Part shown: in pieces, positions 19,951 to 28,635 of the stretch
Layout of the letters: each line of letters opens with the position of its first letter
How positions within the stretch are numbered: position 1 is the stretch's first letter
Assembly: GCF_900591205.1 (NCBI RefSeq)
Contig: NZ_UUPU01000047.1
Span: 124,001-188,000, forward strand
Length of the DNA: 64,000 nucleotides
From: Pseudomonas viridiflava
Lineage (GTDB): Bacteria > Pseudomonadota > Gammaproteobacteria > Pseudomonadales > Pseudomonadaceae
Direction: 5' to 3'
Made by a program: the position numbers and the translations under genes
The notes under the pieces: generated by a model
Seen by the model: only the letters and a program-made list of their open reading frames with translations
Databases searched by the model: none
What the model was told of the DNA's origin: nothing

Positions 19951-22900
19951 ATGGACAGTACTGACATTCAACATGACCAGGCGACGGGGCGCCTCCCGCC
20001 CCTGGGCCCGGAATTCATCACAGGCAACGATGCGGCCTTCTGGGCGCACATGCAGGTCAGCAATAAGCGCGACCGTGTGTACGGCGCGGTGATTCTCAAG
20101 CGCGCCGATGGCAGGTATCTGCCGACAGTACCGACGGCGGGGACCGCCGGCGGGTTCCACTTTGGTTCGATCCTGAACGAGGATGCCAACTTCGATCTCC
20201 TGGCGCCCGAGGGTTACAGCGTTTATGCGCTGTTCACCTCGCGTGCGAAGCAGGCCAAAGAGCGGACCGCGCAGGTGGCACATTGGAGCGCTGCACAGCG
20301 GCGGCTCGAATTGAGCTTCTTTTCAATGAAAGCCCTGGCGTTCGTGATTGAGAGGCGCGACTTCTGCCCGATCTATTATTTGTCGGGGCGGTATGACTCG
20401 CTGATCAAATATGAAAGCAGCGGTTCGCAAGAGGAACAGCATTTTCTGCGCAAGCTGAACAGCAGCCAGGAACCGACCGACTTTGAAGACTTTATTTTCC
20501 TGATCAATGTCACCGCAGGCGCGGGGGTGCTGCGTGTGGTGATGCCTAACAAGGAATTGGGCGGCAAAGCCGGGCAGATCGTTGAGCCCTGGACCCTCAA
20601 TCAGGCCGTTTCAGAGGCGGCCCAATCCCGTCAGGCAGAGCCCAGTACCCAAATCTTCAGGCGCTGGCAGGACGCAATCCGATCCGCCTTGCCGCCCCTG
20701 GATGCACCGACCCAGGCCAGCCATTTTGGCTATTTGCTCAAGGATGATGCGGGCGAGTTCGTCGCGAAGTTGCCCGAGGCCGCGTTGAAGCACATCTTTG
20801 ACAACGCCCCGCCAGGCATGGCTCTGCCCAAGGGGCGGCCGAAATTGCCCAGTGGCTTTTATTTGCAGGGCATCTACGCCTCGCTGGCCAGGCAAGACAT
20901 TACGCCGGTGGCCGCCGAGTCCTGGCTGGCCCAGAGTTTTTTTACCGCCGCAAGCCTGGCGACGGCGGTCGCCCTGGCCGCCACCGATGAGCCGGACCTT
21001 GAGTTTTACCTGCGCGCCGATGACGGCGCGCTGTTGATGTACCGCTGCACCGGCTCCGCAGCCCAAACCCAACTGTTCGCCAACCGTGGCGCGGGCATTG
21101 ACCGGCGCCTCAAGGACGGCTCCTTAAGCCCCTCGGTATTTGTCCGGCAAGTAGCGGCGGTGGGTACGCTGACGGTGATGGAAACCGGCAGGGTCTGGGA
21201 CGTGGCCGGCGTGGTGGGGCCGCAATGGCGGGCCTTCGAGCATACCCATCAGTCCTTGAGCCCGGCATTTGTGACGACGGATGACGCGGCGCGCTACCTG
21301 CATTACCTGGCCGTGGCGGGCCGGCCACGCGGTGAGTTTCTTCAGGCATTTATCTTGTTGCGCAACGATGGCCGGTTTGTGACCGCGAAATTGCAGGGCG
21401 CTGATGAATGGAGGGCCACGTGGGGCCCGGCATCACCCACCGGCGACTACCTGACCCGTGTCGAACTGGAAGGCTATCGTGTGGTTGGCCAGTTCAATCG
21501 GCCCGAGCCGGATCAGGCGGAGCTGGCTGCCAACTATCCCCATTTCACGCCCAGGCAATTGGCGTTCCTGGTCAGCACGCCGGGGGTACGCTCGGTTGTC
21601 CTCACGCTGCACTTTTCGCAGATGATCAAGACGCTCTACACCAGTGGCCCCAACGGCACGCTGATCAAATACGCGCTCAGCGCCTCCCGCGCTGAGCGTG
21701 AGTTCGGCGAGTACTTGTCGAACGCGGTGCGTACCGGTGAGGTGGAGCCACGGGTACAAGGGTATGACGGCACACCACAGGGGTTGATCAGAGAGCTGGT
21801 GAAACTCGGTGAGTTGACGGTGCTGCTGGCCGATGACAGCTGGTTCCACGTGCAGGGGCGAGTCCCGGCAAACTGGGCGCCGCAGACGCCTTTCACCGCT
21901 GCGGCGCCCCTCGAAGCGCCGCTGAGTTGGGTCTTTACGGACCTGGCCACCGCCGCCGAATATGCCCATGGTCGCTTGCAGGCAACGCCGGGTGGACGCC
22001 GCGTCGGCTGCATCCTTCAGTTCGGCAGCCAGGCGCAGTATGTGGTCAGCGAGCCTCGCGCAGCTATACCTGCCGGCGAGTCCCTGTTCGCGTTGTCTCA
22101 TCTCTTCGGCAACGACGGACCGCCGCAAGGCTTTGCCCTGCGCGGTTGGTACTGCCGCAGCGAGCCGGATGCCGATGGCATTGCCAGCGAGCCTTGGCTA
22201 TATGAGTCCTTTATGGCCACTGCCGATTTAGCCCAGGCCATTGCCTCCTTGCGCGCCGCCCCGCACAGCAACGTGGCGCTTTACGTCAGTACTGCAGACG
22301 GCGCGCAACTCGCTTACGACGCCTCAGGTTCAGCCGAGGAAACCGGGCTCTACAGCGTGCTGCCCGACGGCAGTGTGGGCGACAATGGGCTGGCGGATGA
22401 ACTGCGTGCCGGCACACTGGCGCCCCACGAACTGATCCTCAAAGTTGCCGACGCCGGGGCACTGTCGGTATTACAGGTGGGCACGCTGTGGGATGTGCCC
22501 GGGCTGGTCAGCGCGACCTGGCGCCCATACGCGCTGGCGGTCCGTGCGCAATTGAGCCCGGGGTTCCTGCAAGTGGAAGACGCCGCGCGCTATGCTCACG
22601 GGCAGATCGGCGGCCAGCGCGAGCGAGAGTATTGCGGCTATATCCTGCAACGCCCAGACGGCCTGTTCGTGGCGACCGAACCGTTGTATGCCAGTGATGC
22701 CGGGCGCTTTGCCTTGGGTTTTGTTTACCCCCGGGACACCAAGGGGCGCTCTCTGCTGCCGTCTCGGCATGTGTTGAGCGCTGTGTATGGCTCCAGCCGT
22801 GGCGTGTCGTTGTTGGAACCCAGGCACCTGCTGCGCCCAGGCTGGTCACGGGACGACGCGTACCTGGAGGCGCAAATATTCAGCGCCGAAGATACCCACA

Positions 22901-25875
22901 CGCTGATCCGCAATCGCCGGCAGGTCGCCGTGGCCTATCTGTCAGCCGCCGAGGACTGTTTGCTGGCCTTTGACCTGCGTGATTCGCCCGCCCTGGCAGG
23001 TTTGCGCCAGGCCGTGACCGCCTCGGGCCAAGACAGCCCGGTGGCCCGCGACCTGGCCAACGGCACTCTGACTGCGTCGCAATGGATCAAGCAACTGGCG
23101 GCGGTCGGCAGTCTGCGGGTGGTGCTGGGCAATCCCTTGTGGGGCGCACCGGAGTTGATCACCGAACATTGGCGCCCGGGCTTGCCGGGTTTTCGACGCG
23201 AGCGCCCGCAGCAAGTTGCCTATGGCCCGGTCTGCACCAGCGCCGCTGAGGCCGCCCAGGCCCTGCATGCCGGCATGGACCGTGGTGCACCGACGCAGAC
23301 CTGCTTCGCGGTGATTCTCAAGCATCGTGAGCAGGCTGCCTTTGTCGGCACAGAGCGGGTTCCGGCCTGGGACAATGCCGGGCTGTTTACCTTGAACGGT
23401 ATCTTTGCGGTCGATGATGCGGGCCAGTTCATCTACCCGGCCGGCTATCAGCTGCACGCCTTGTTCTATGGCCGTAGTTGGATGCCGCAGGGGTTGAGCA
23501 CGGCTGAGCGCTGGTTGGCCCAGCATTTTATTTCAGCCCGCGACCTTGCCGACGCACTCACCCAAGCCAAGCGTCAGCGCGAAGTGGGCGCCCCGGCGGG
23601 TTTGCCGGTGTATATCTCGACCCTCGACCGGGCACTGCTGAGCGTGCAGGCGCCTACGGCGTCGACGCTGTTCAACCCGATCCGCCAAGCTTCGGGGGCC
23701 TTCGAGGATGTGCAGACCTTGATCGCCAGCGGGCAGTTGTCCGCCGTCGGGTTCGTCAACGAGGTGGCGAAACTGAGTTGGTTAAAGGTGCTGGTCGCCA
23801 ATGAGTGCTGGGCACCGGTGGGCAAGCTGGATGTCAGCCGTACAGCCTGGCGCGCGTTTTCCGGTTTTATGCGCCGCGCCTTGAGCCCCTTGTTCAGCAG
23901 CCAGGCCGATGCCGTGCGTTATGCCCATCAACAGGTGGGCACCCGACGCGACCAACGCTACGGCGGGCTGGTATTGCAACGCAACGGCAAATTCGTCGCG
24001 ACCCTGGCGCTACCGGTATTGAGTGAGGACTTCGACCCAGAGGTCATTCTGCCCGGCCTGGACGTCAGCCAGGCGCTGCTGGCACCGGGCTGGAAGATGG
24101 TCGGGCGCTACCGGTCGCGGGCGGCCCAGGTGCTGCCGTTCTGGCTGGAGGCCCAGGAGAATGCGACGTATCAGAACCTGTTCTCCACCAAGACGCTGGA
24201 GACTGCCCTCAAATCGGGCCACTTGTGGACCCACGAATACCTGCTGACACCGGACGGTTCACTGATCGGCTTCAGCACTCAGGACGCCGAGCGCAGCTTG
24301 ATGAACAGCACGCAGCGCAACGAAGCCATACAGTTGCTCAACCAGTTGGAAGCGGCCCTTGCCCCCAACGCGCTGGCGGCCCATGACCCCTACGGCAATG
24401 CTGTCGAACAGCAATTGCGTGCGGGGCGCAAAACGCCGACCGAGTGGGTCAACCAACTGGCGCGGGTGGGCACACTGCAGGTGCTTGAGGGCGGTGCGTT
24501 ATGGGGTATGGCCAGGCGGGTCCGCGTGGGCTGGATGCCGGGCGCGGGGTATATCGCGCCGCAGGATATCCTGCATGCCGTGGCGGATCGGGCGTTGAGC
24601 CCGGTGTTCAAACAGGCCGACGATGCCGCACGCCATGGCCATCAATACCCCCGGGCGCGGGCGCGGCTGAGTTTCGGGCTGATCCTTGGGGCGTCCGATA
24701 ATGCTCACTTCGTCGCGTGTGCACCGGTCAGGGGCGATGACCTGCAGTTGCGCCTCGACCGCGCCTTCCTGCGCGGCCAATTGCCCACCGGCTACAGCCT
24801 CCAGGGCCTTTACTTGCGCTTGCCGCAACAGGCCGCGCCGCAACTGCCGCAAGGCGAGGGCTATGCGCAACTGCCGGCACCGGCCGTGATGCTGGAAGCG
24901 CTGAGCGTGTTGCGGGTGCTTACGGCACCGAGCGAGCGCTTCCTGCCGTTGTATGTGTCCTGCCCCGACGGCTCATTGGTGCGTTTTCGGGCGACGCAGT
25001 TGGACCCGGACTGGGCCTCCGCCACTCGGCAGGCGGCGTACCTTGCGCGCCTCAACCAGCGTGGCAGCATCGACGCTTATCTGTTGAAGCTGATCGAGTC
25101 CGCCGAGGTGCGCGTGCTCGACAGCAGCCCGTTCTGGGATGCGTTGCTACCCAGGGTCATACGCGTGGCCAAGAGCCTGGCGGGCTTCGATACACGCCTG
25201 GCGCTGGGCCCTTTGTGTGCCCACCCGGACGATGCGGCGCGCTTGGTGTGGCAGCGTTTTGCGCCACGTAAGGCGCACCCCTGGCTGGGCGCGATCCTGG
25301 GCAATGGCGACAGCGACACGTTTATTGCCGTGCAACCGGTGGCGGACCCGGGGCCGTCGGTGGCGGTAGGGTTGCGCCGGCAAACCCCGGCCTATCAGAG
25401 CCTGTTCGAAGGGGTCATGAATCTCGGTTATCCCAGTACCTCCACCCGCTACCCGGCGGGTTACAAGGTCATGGGGGTGCAGCAGTTGTACAAACTCGAC
25501 ACCCAGCGCCAGCGCCTGGCGGATCGCTACGAAGAGGCCCTGGCCCACAACTTTATCGCCCAGCCGGAAATTCGCGGCTTTATCGAGATGTTGCGCCAGG
25601 ACCGGGTGGCCGGGGCGCGGTATTACTTCACCCCGGTACAGGGCGGGCTGATGGTGTATGAACCCAGCTATCACCTGGATGAAAGCCAGTTGTTACGCGA
25701 TGACTGGATTGACGAAATCACCGGTGCGGTGAAGGTCCTGCCGAGTGAGGTCATCCGCCGGCTGGCGACGTCGGGCCAACTGAGCATTCTTGAGACCGAT
25801 CATTTCTGGCAGCCACGCAGCCAGGTGGCGCGTGGGCTGTTGCAAGCGCTCAAGGAGGTCGATGAGCGCACTTAA
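19951..25875 (+). CDS. Giant nine-module repeat protein of unknown function (DUF4329-like modules)
   Basis: A 1974-residue protein without signal peptide or membrane segment. It consists of nine diverged modules starting at about residues 1, 231, 436, 658, 868, 1091, 1311, 1549 and 1750. Each module has, in order: a helix like LSPxFxxxDDAARYAH, a strand like GxILxxxDGxFVAT, PxGYxLxGxY, a helix, a YxSxxDGxLLxY strand, and a close like PxxFVxQLAxVGxLxVLxxGxLWDVPG. The first part recalls DUF4329, but I cannot confirm this. No catalytic motif is obvious. The start ATG 19951 follows AGGCAGGA. The stop overlaps the convergent permease stop, so it has no terminator of its own. Confidence 0.75.
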   Translation: MDSTDIQHDQATGRLPPLGPEFITGNDAAFWAHMQVSNKRDRVYGAVILKRADGRYLPTVPTAGTAGGFHFGSILNEDANFDLLAPEGYSVYALFTSRAKQAKERTAQVAHWSAAQRRLELSFFSMKALAFVIERRDFCPIYYLSGRYDSLIKYESSGSQEEQHFLRKLNSSQEPTDFEDFIFLINVTAGAGVLRVVMPNKELGGKAGQIVEPWTLNQAVSEAAQSRQAEPSTQIFRRWQDAIRSALPPLDAPTQASHFGYLLKDDAGEFVAKLPEAALKHIFDNAPPGMALPKGRPKLPSGFYLQGIYASLARQDITPVAAESWLAQSFFTAASLATAVALAATDEPDLEFYLRADDGALLMYRCTGSAAQTQLFANRGAGIDRRLKDGSLSPSVFVRQVAAVGTLTVMETGRVWDVAGVVGPQWRAFEHTHQSLSPAFVTTDDAARYLHYLAVAGRPRGEFLQAFILLRNDGRFVTAKLQGADEWRATWGPASPTGDYLTRVELEGYRVVGQFNRPEPDQAELAANYPHFTPRQLAFLVSTPGVRSVVLTLHFSQMIKTLYTSGPNGTLIKYALSASRAEREFGEYLSNAVRTGEVEPRVQGYDGTPQGLIRELVKLGELTVLLADDSWFHVQGRVPANWAPQTPFTAAAPLEAPLSWVFTDLATAAEYAHGRLQATPGGRRVGCILQFGSQAQYVVSEPRAAIPAGESLFALSHLFGNDGPPQGFALRGWYCRSEPDADGIASEPWLYESFMATADLAQAIASLRAAPHSNVALYVSTADGAQLAYDASGSAEETGLYSVLPDGSVGDNGLADELRAGTLAPHELILKVADAGALSVLQVGTLWDVPGLVSATWRPYALAVRAQLSPGFLQVEDAARYAHGQIGGQREREYCGYILQRPDGLFVATEPLYASDAGRFALGFVYPRDTKGRSLLPSRHVLSAVYGSSRGVSLLEPRHLLRPGWSRDDAYLEAQIFSAEDTHTLIRNRRQVAVAYLSAAEDCLLAFDLRDSPALAGLRQAVTASGQDSPVARDLANGTLTASQWIKQLAAVGSLRVVLGNPLWGAPELITEHWRPGLPGFRRERPQQVAYGPVCTSAAEAAQALHAGMDRGAPTQTCFAVILKHREQAAFVGTERVPAWDNAGLFTLNGIFAVDDAGQFIYPAGYQLHALFYGRSWMPQGLSTAERWLAQHFISARDLADALTQAKRQREVGAPAGLPVYISTLDRALLSVQAPTASTLFNPIRQASGAFEDVQTLIASGQLSAVGFVNEVAKLSWLKVLVANECWAPVGKLDVSRTAWRAFSGFMRRALSPLFSSQADAVRYAHQQVGTRRDQRYGGLVLQRNGKFVATLALPVLSEDFDPEVILPGLDVSQALLAPGWKMVGRYRSRAAQVLPFWLEAQENATYQNLFSTKTLETALKSGHLWTHEYLLTPDGSLIGFSTQDAERSLMNSTQRNEAIQLLNQLEAALAPNALAAHDPYGNAVEQQLRAGRKTPTEWVNQLARVGTLQVLEGGALWGMARRVRVGWMPGAGYIAPQDILHAVADRALSPVFKQADDAARHGHQYPRARARLSFGLILGASDNAHFVACAPVRGDDLQLRLDRAFLRGQLPTGYSLQGLYLRLPQQAAPQLPQGEGYAQLPAPAVMLEALSVLRVLTAPSERFLPLYVSCPDGSLVRFRATQLDPDWASATRQAAYLARLNQRGSIDAYLLKLIESAEVRVLDSSPFWDALLPRVIRVAKSLAGFDTRLALGPLCAHPDDAARLVWQRFAPRKAHPWLGAILGNGDSDTFIAVQPVADPGPSVAVGLRRQTPAYQSLFEGVMNLGYPSTSTRYPAGYKVMGVQQLYKLDTQRQRLADRYEEALAHNFIAQPEIRGFIEMLRQDRVAGARYYFTPVQGGLMVYEPSYHLDESQLLRDDWIDEITGAVKVLPSEVIRRLATSGQLSILETDHFWQPRSQVARGLLQALKEVDERT

Positions 25876-26882
25876 CGTTTGCGCATCAGCCCGATAAAAA
25901 ACAACCCGCCGATGGCCGCTGTGGCCACGCCGATGGGCAAGTCTTCCGGGGCGATCAGCGTGCGGGCCGCCACATCGACCCACACCAGGAACAGGCTGCC
26001 CAGCAACGCACACACCGGCAGCAACCGCCGGTGTTCGGCGCCGACAAGGCGCCGGGCAATGTGTGGCACCATCAGCCCGACAAAGCCGATGGAGCCGCTG
26101 ATGGACACCAGCACACCGGTCATCAGCGAGGCGATCAGAAACACCTTCAGCCGCACATTGCGAGCGTTCAGGCCCAGGGTCACGGCGGTCTGTTCACCGG
26201 CCATCAGTGCGTTCAGCGGGCGCGCCATGCCCAGCAGCAACACCAGCCCCAGCAACACCGTGGTGCAAGGGATGGCCAGCAACTCCCAGCGCGCCAGCCC
26301 CAGGCCGCCGAGCATCCAGAACATCACCGCCGACGCCGCGCGGTGGTCGCCCATGAACAGCAGCAGGTTGGCCACCGCCATCATCACGAACGACACCGCC
26401 ACACCGCACAGCAGCAGCCGGTCGCTCTCCAGCCGGCCATTGCGGCTGGCCACCGCCAGCACCACCAGCATGCTCACCAGCGCGCCGATAAAGGCGGCGA
26501 TGGGCAGGGTCAGCAGCCCGATCACTTCCCCCACATGCAACACCACGATCACCGCGCCCAGGGTGGCGCCGGAGGTCACGCCGAGCAGGTGCGGGTCGGC
26601 CAGCGGGTTGCGCGTGACGGCTTGCAGCACCGCGCCGATCAACGCCAGCCCAGCCCCCACCAACGCTGCGAGCAGCATGCGCGGCACGCGGATCAGCCAC
26701 ACGATATGTTCCTGGCCGGCAGCCCAGCTCACCTCGCCAATGCCCAAGGCTTTGTGCAGCAGAATTCGCCACACCAGGTCCACCGGCACCCGCGCCGAGC
26801 CGAACCCCAGCGAGATCACGCACGAGATCAGCAGCAACGCGCCAAGGGTACTCAGCAGCAAGGCGTAGCGAGAGGTGATCAT
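25872..26882 (-). CDS. FecCD-family ABC permease of a metallophore/corrinoid uptake system
   Basis: A 336-residue BtuC/FecD-type permease with nine to ten hydrophobic helices. Typical segments are LIRVPRMLLAALVGAGLALIGAVLQAVTRNPLADPHLLG near residues 65-105 (read as motif R-PR, G-LA-G, NPLA-P) and GFVGLMVPHIARRLVGAEHR near residue 265. It forms the inner-membrane channel for the operon. Its ATG overlaps the stop of the binding-protein gene by four bases. Its stop overlaps the convergent giant gene stop within TTAA at 25872-25875. Confidence 0.92.
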   Translation of the reverse strand: MITSRYALLLSTLGALLLISCVISLGFGSARVPVDLVWRILLHKALGIGEVSWAAGQEHIVWLIRVPRMLLAALVGAGLALIGAVLQAVTRNPLADPHLLGVTSGATLGAVIVVLHVGEVIGLLTLPIAAFIGALVSMLVVLAVASRNGRLESDRLLLCGVAVSFVMMAVANLLLFMGDHRAASAVMFWMLGGLGLARWELLAIPCTTVLLGLVLLLGMARPLNALMAGEQTAVTLGLNARNVRLKVFLIASLMTGVLVSISGSIGFVGLMVPHIARRLVGAEHRRLLPVCALLGSLFLVWVDVAARTLIAPEDLPIGVATAAIGGLFFIGLMRKR

Positions 26883-27826
26883 TCGCCGTGGAACCCCTTG
26901 GCCAGGGTTTCAACCGCCAGCACGTTGTCGATGCCCGGCGTGGCCTGCACGTAGGGGATCACGATAAAGCGCTGGTTCTTGATCGCGTCCACCGCTTGCA
27001 GGGCCGGGTTGTTGAGCAGGAACTGTTGCTTCTGTTCGGCGGTGATTTCGCTGTAGTCGACGATCACGATGACTTGCGGGTTGCGCTCCACCACGGTTTC
27101 CCAATTGATGCGGGTCCAGCTGGCGTCCACGTCGTCGAGGATATTGCGCCCACCCGCGGCGTCGATCAGCGCCTGGGGCATGCCCAGTCGGCCGGAGGTC
27201 ATGGCGCGGTCTTCACCGCTGTCGTAGAGGAATACCCGTGGCTTGTCGGCCGGCAGGTCTTTTTGCACGTCGGCGACTTGCGCCTGCATCTGCGCAATCA
27301 GGGCATTGGCGCGGTCTTGCACGTCGAAGATCTTGCCCAGGTTGCGCAGGTCGTTATAAGTGTCTTCCAGCGTGGCCGCCGGGCGCTTCATCACGAAGGC
27401 ACAGGACTCGGTCAACTCGTACACGTTGATACCCAACGGCTGCAGGGTTTGCGGGGTGAGGTCGCCACCGACGCGCATGCCGTAGTCCCAGCCGGCGAAG
27501 AAGAAATCCACATTGGCATTGAGCAGGGTTTCCACCGACGGGTATTTGCTCGCCAGTTCCGGCAGGCCGTCGAGGATCCGGGCCATTTCAGGGGTCACCG
27601 ACTTCCAGCCGGTCACGCCGCTGTAGCCGGCCATGCGCGGCTTGAGGCCCAGGGCGAGCATCATCTGGGTCATGTTGATGTCATGGCTCACCGCGTGTTT
27701 CGGAGACTCGGCGAAGGTCACTTCGCGGTTGCAGCTCTGGATTTTCAGCGGGTAATGGGTGGCTTCGGCAAACGCCTGAGAAGCGCCAAGCAGCGCAGCG
27801 AAAGACAGCAGGGAGCGCAGGATCAT
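26879..27826 (-). CDS. Periplasmic binding protein of the metallophore/corrinoid ABC system
   Basis: A 315-residue FecB/BtuF-type binding protein with a cleavable signal (LLSFAALLGASQAFA). Visible family parts are RVGGDLTPQTLQPLGINVYEL near residue 115 and VFLYDSGEDRAMTSGRLGMPQ near residue 195, with ERNPQVIVIVDYSE near residue 250. Two Cys (near residues 32 and 143) could form a disulfide. The ligand is not decided by sequence. It overlaps both neighbours by ATGA, so ATPase, binding protein and permease are coupled. Confidence 0.9.
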   Translation of the reverse strand: MILRSLLSFAALLGASQAFAEATHYPLKIQSCNREVTFAESPKHAVSHDINMTQMMLALGLKPRMAGYSGVTGWKSVTPEMARILDGLPELASKYPSVETLLNANVDFFFAGWDYGMRVGGDLTPQTLQPLGINVYELTESCAFVMKRPAATLEDTYNDLRNLGKIFDVQDRANALIAQMQAQVADVQKDLPADKPRVFLYDSGEDRAMTSGRLGMPQALIDAAGGRNILDDVDASWTRINWETVVERNPQVIVIVDYSEITAEQKQQFLLNNPALQAVDAIKNQRFIVIPYVQATPGIDNVLAVETLAKGFHGE

Positions 27827-28611
27827 GGTTGGGTTATCCAGGTGATTCGGGGGTAGCCGGACAAGGGATGGGTGTCGATCAATGCTTCAACGCCGAACAC
27901 CTCGCGCAACAACTCGGCGGTCAGCACTTGGTGGGGCGTGCCGCTGGCGACGATGCGCCCGTGGTCGATCACGTAGAGGCGATCGCAGAACGCAGCGGCC
28001 AGGTTCAGGTCGTGAATGCTGGCCAGGGTGCCGATGTTCAGGCGCTTGACCAGCCGCAGCAACTCCAGCTGATAGCGCGGGTCGAGGTGGTTGGTCGGCT
28101 CGTCGAGGATCAGCAGTTGCGGTTGCTGGGCCAGGGCGCGGGCGAGGATGACGCGCTGCTTTTCTCCGCCTGACAGTGTGGCGAACGCATGCGCGTCGAA
28201 GCCCTGCATGCCGACCGATTCGAGCGCGGTTTGAATCAGCTGCCGGTCGTGCAGCGTCTCACCGTCAAACAAGCCTTTGTGTGGCGTGCGGCCCATGGCG
28301 ACCACTTCATCCACGCGCAGGCCAAACGCGTCGGGGAACTCTTGCAGCACCACGGCGATGTGTTGCGCACACCATTTAGATGTCTGCTTCCAGACATTCC
28401 GATGCTCCAGCAACACCTCACCCTGCGCAGGTTTGCTGAACCGATAGGCGCAGCGCAACAGGCTGGTCTTGCCGCTGCCATTGGGCCCGATCAGCCCCAC
28501 GAACTCCCCCGCACCGACCTGCAGGCTGGCGTCACGCAGCTGGAACCGATGATGGCAGTGGTCGTGACCCGGTGGGGTCCAACCGAGCTGGGTGAGGGTG
28601 AGTGAGGTCAT
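27823..28611 (-). CDS. ABC ATPase of the metallophore/corrinoid uptake system
   Basis: A 262-residue FecE/BtuD-type ATPase: Walker A GPNGSGKTS near residue 42, signature LSGGEKQRVILARAL near residue 142, Walker B LLILDEPTNHLDP, H-loop SIHDLNLA. The N-terminus carries a His-rich stretch (GHDHCHHRF), unusual for the family and possibly metal-binding (inference). ATG 28611 (MTSLTL) is chosen over an upstream in-frame TTG-type start. It follows the receptor gene by 24 bp. Confidence 0.9.
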   Translation of the reverse strand: MTSLTLTQLGWTPPGHDHCHHRFQLRDASLQVGAGEFVGLIGPNGSGKTSLLRCAYRFSKPAQGEVLLEHRNVWKQTSKWCAQHIAVVLQEFPDAFGLRVDEVVAMGRTPHKGLFDGETLHDRQLIQTALESVGMQGFDAHAFATLSGGEKQRVILARALAQQPQLLILDEPTNHLDPRYQLELLRLVKRLNIGTLASIHDLNLAAAFCDRLYVIDHGRIVASGTPHQVLTAELLREVFGVEALIDTHPLSGYPRITWITQP

Positions 28612-28635
28612 CAGTATTCTCAAGTCCAGCAGAGG

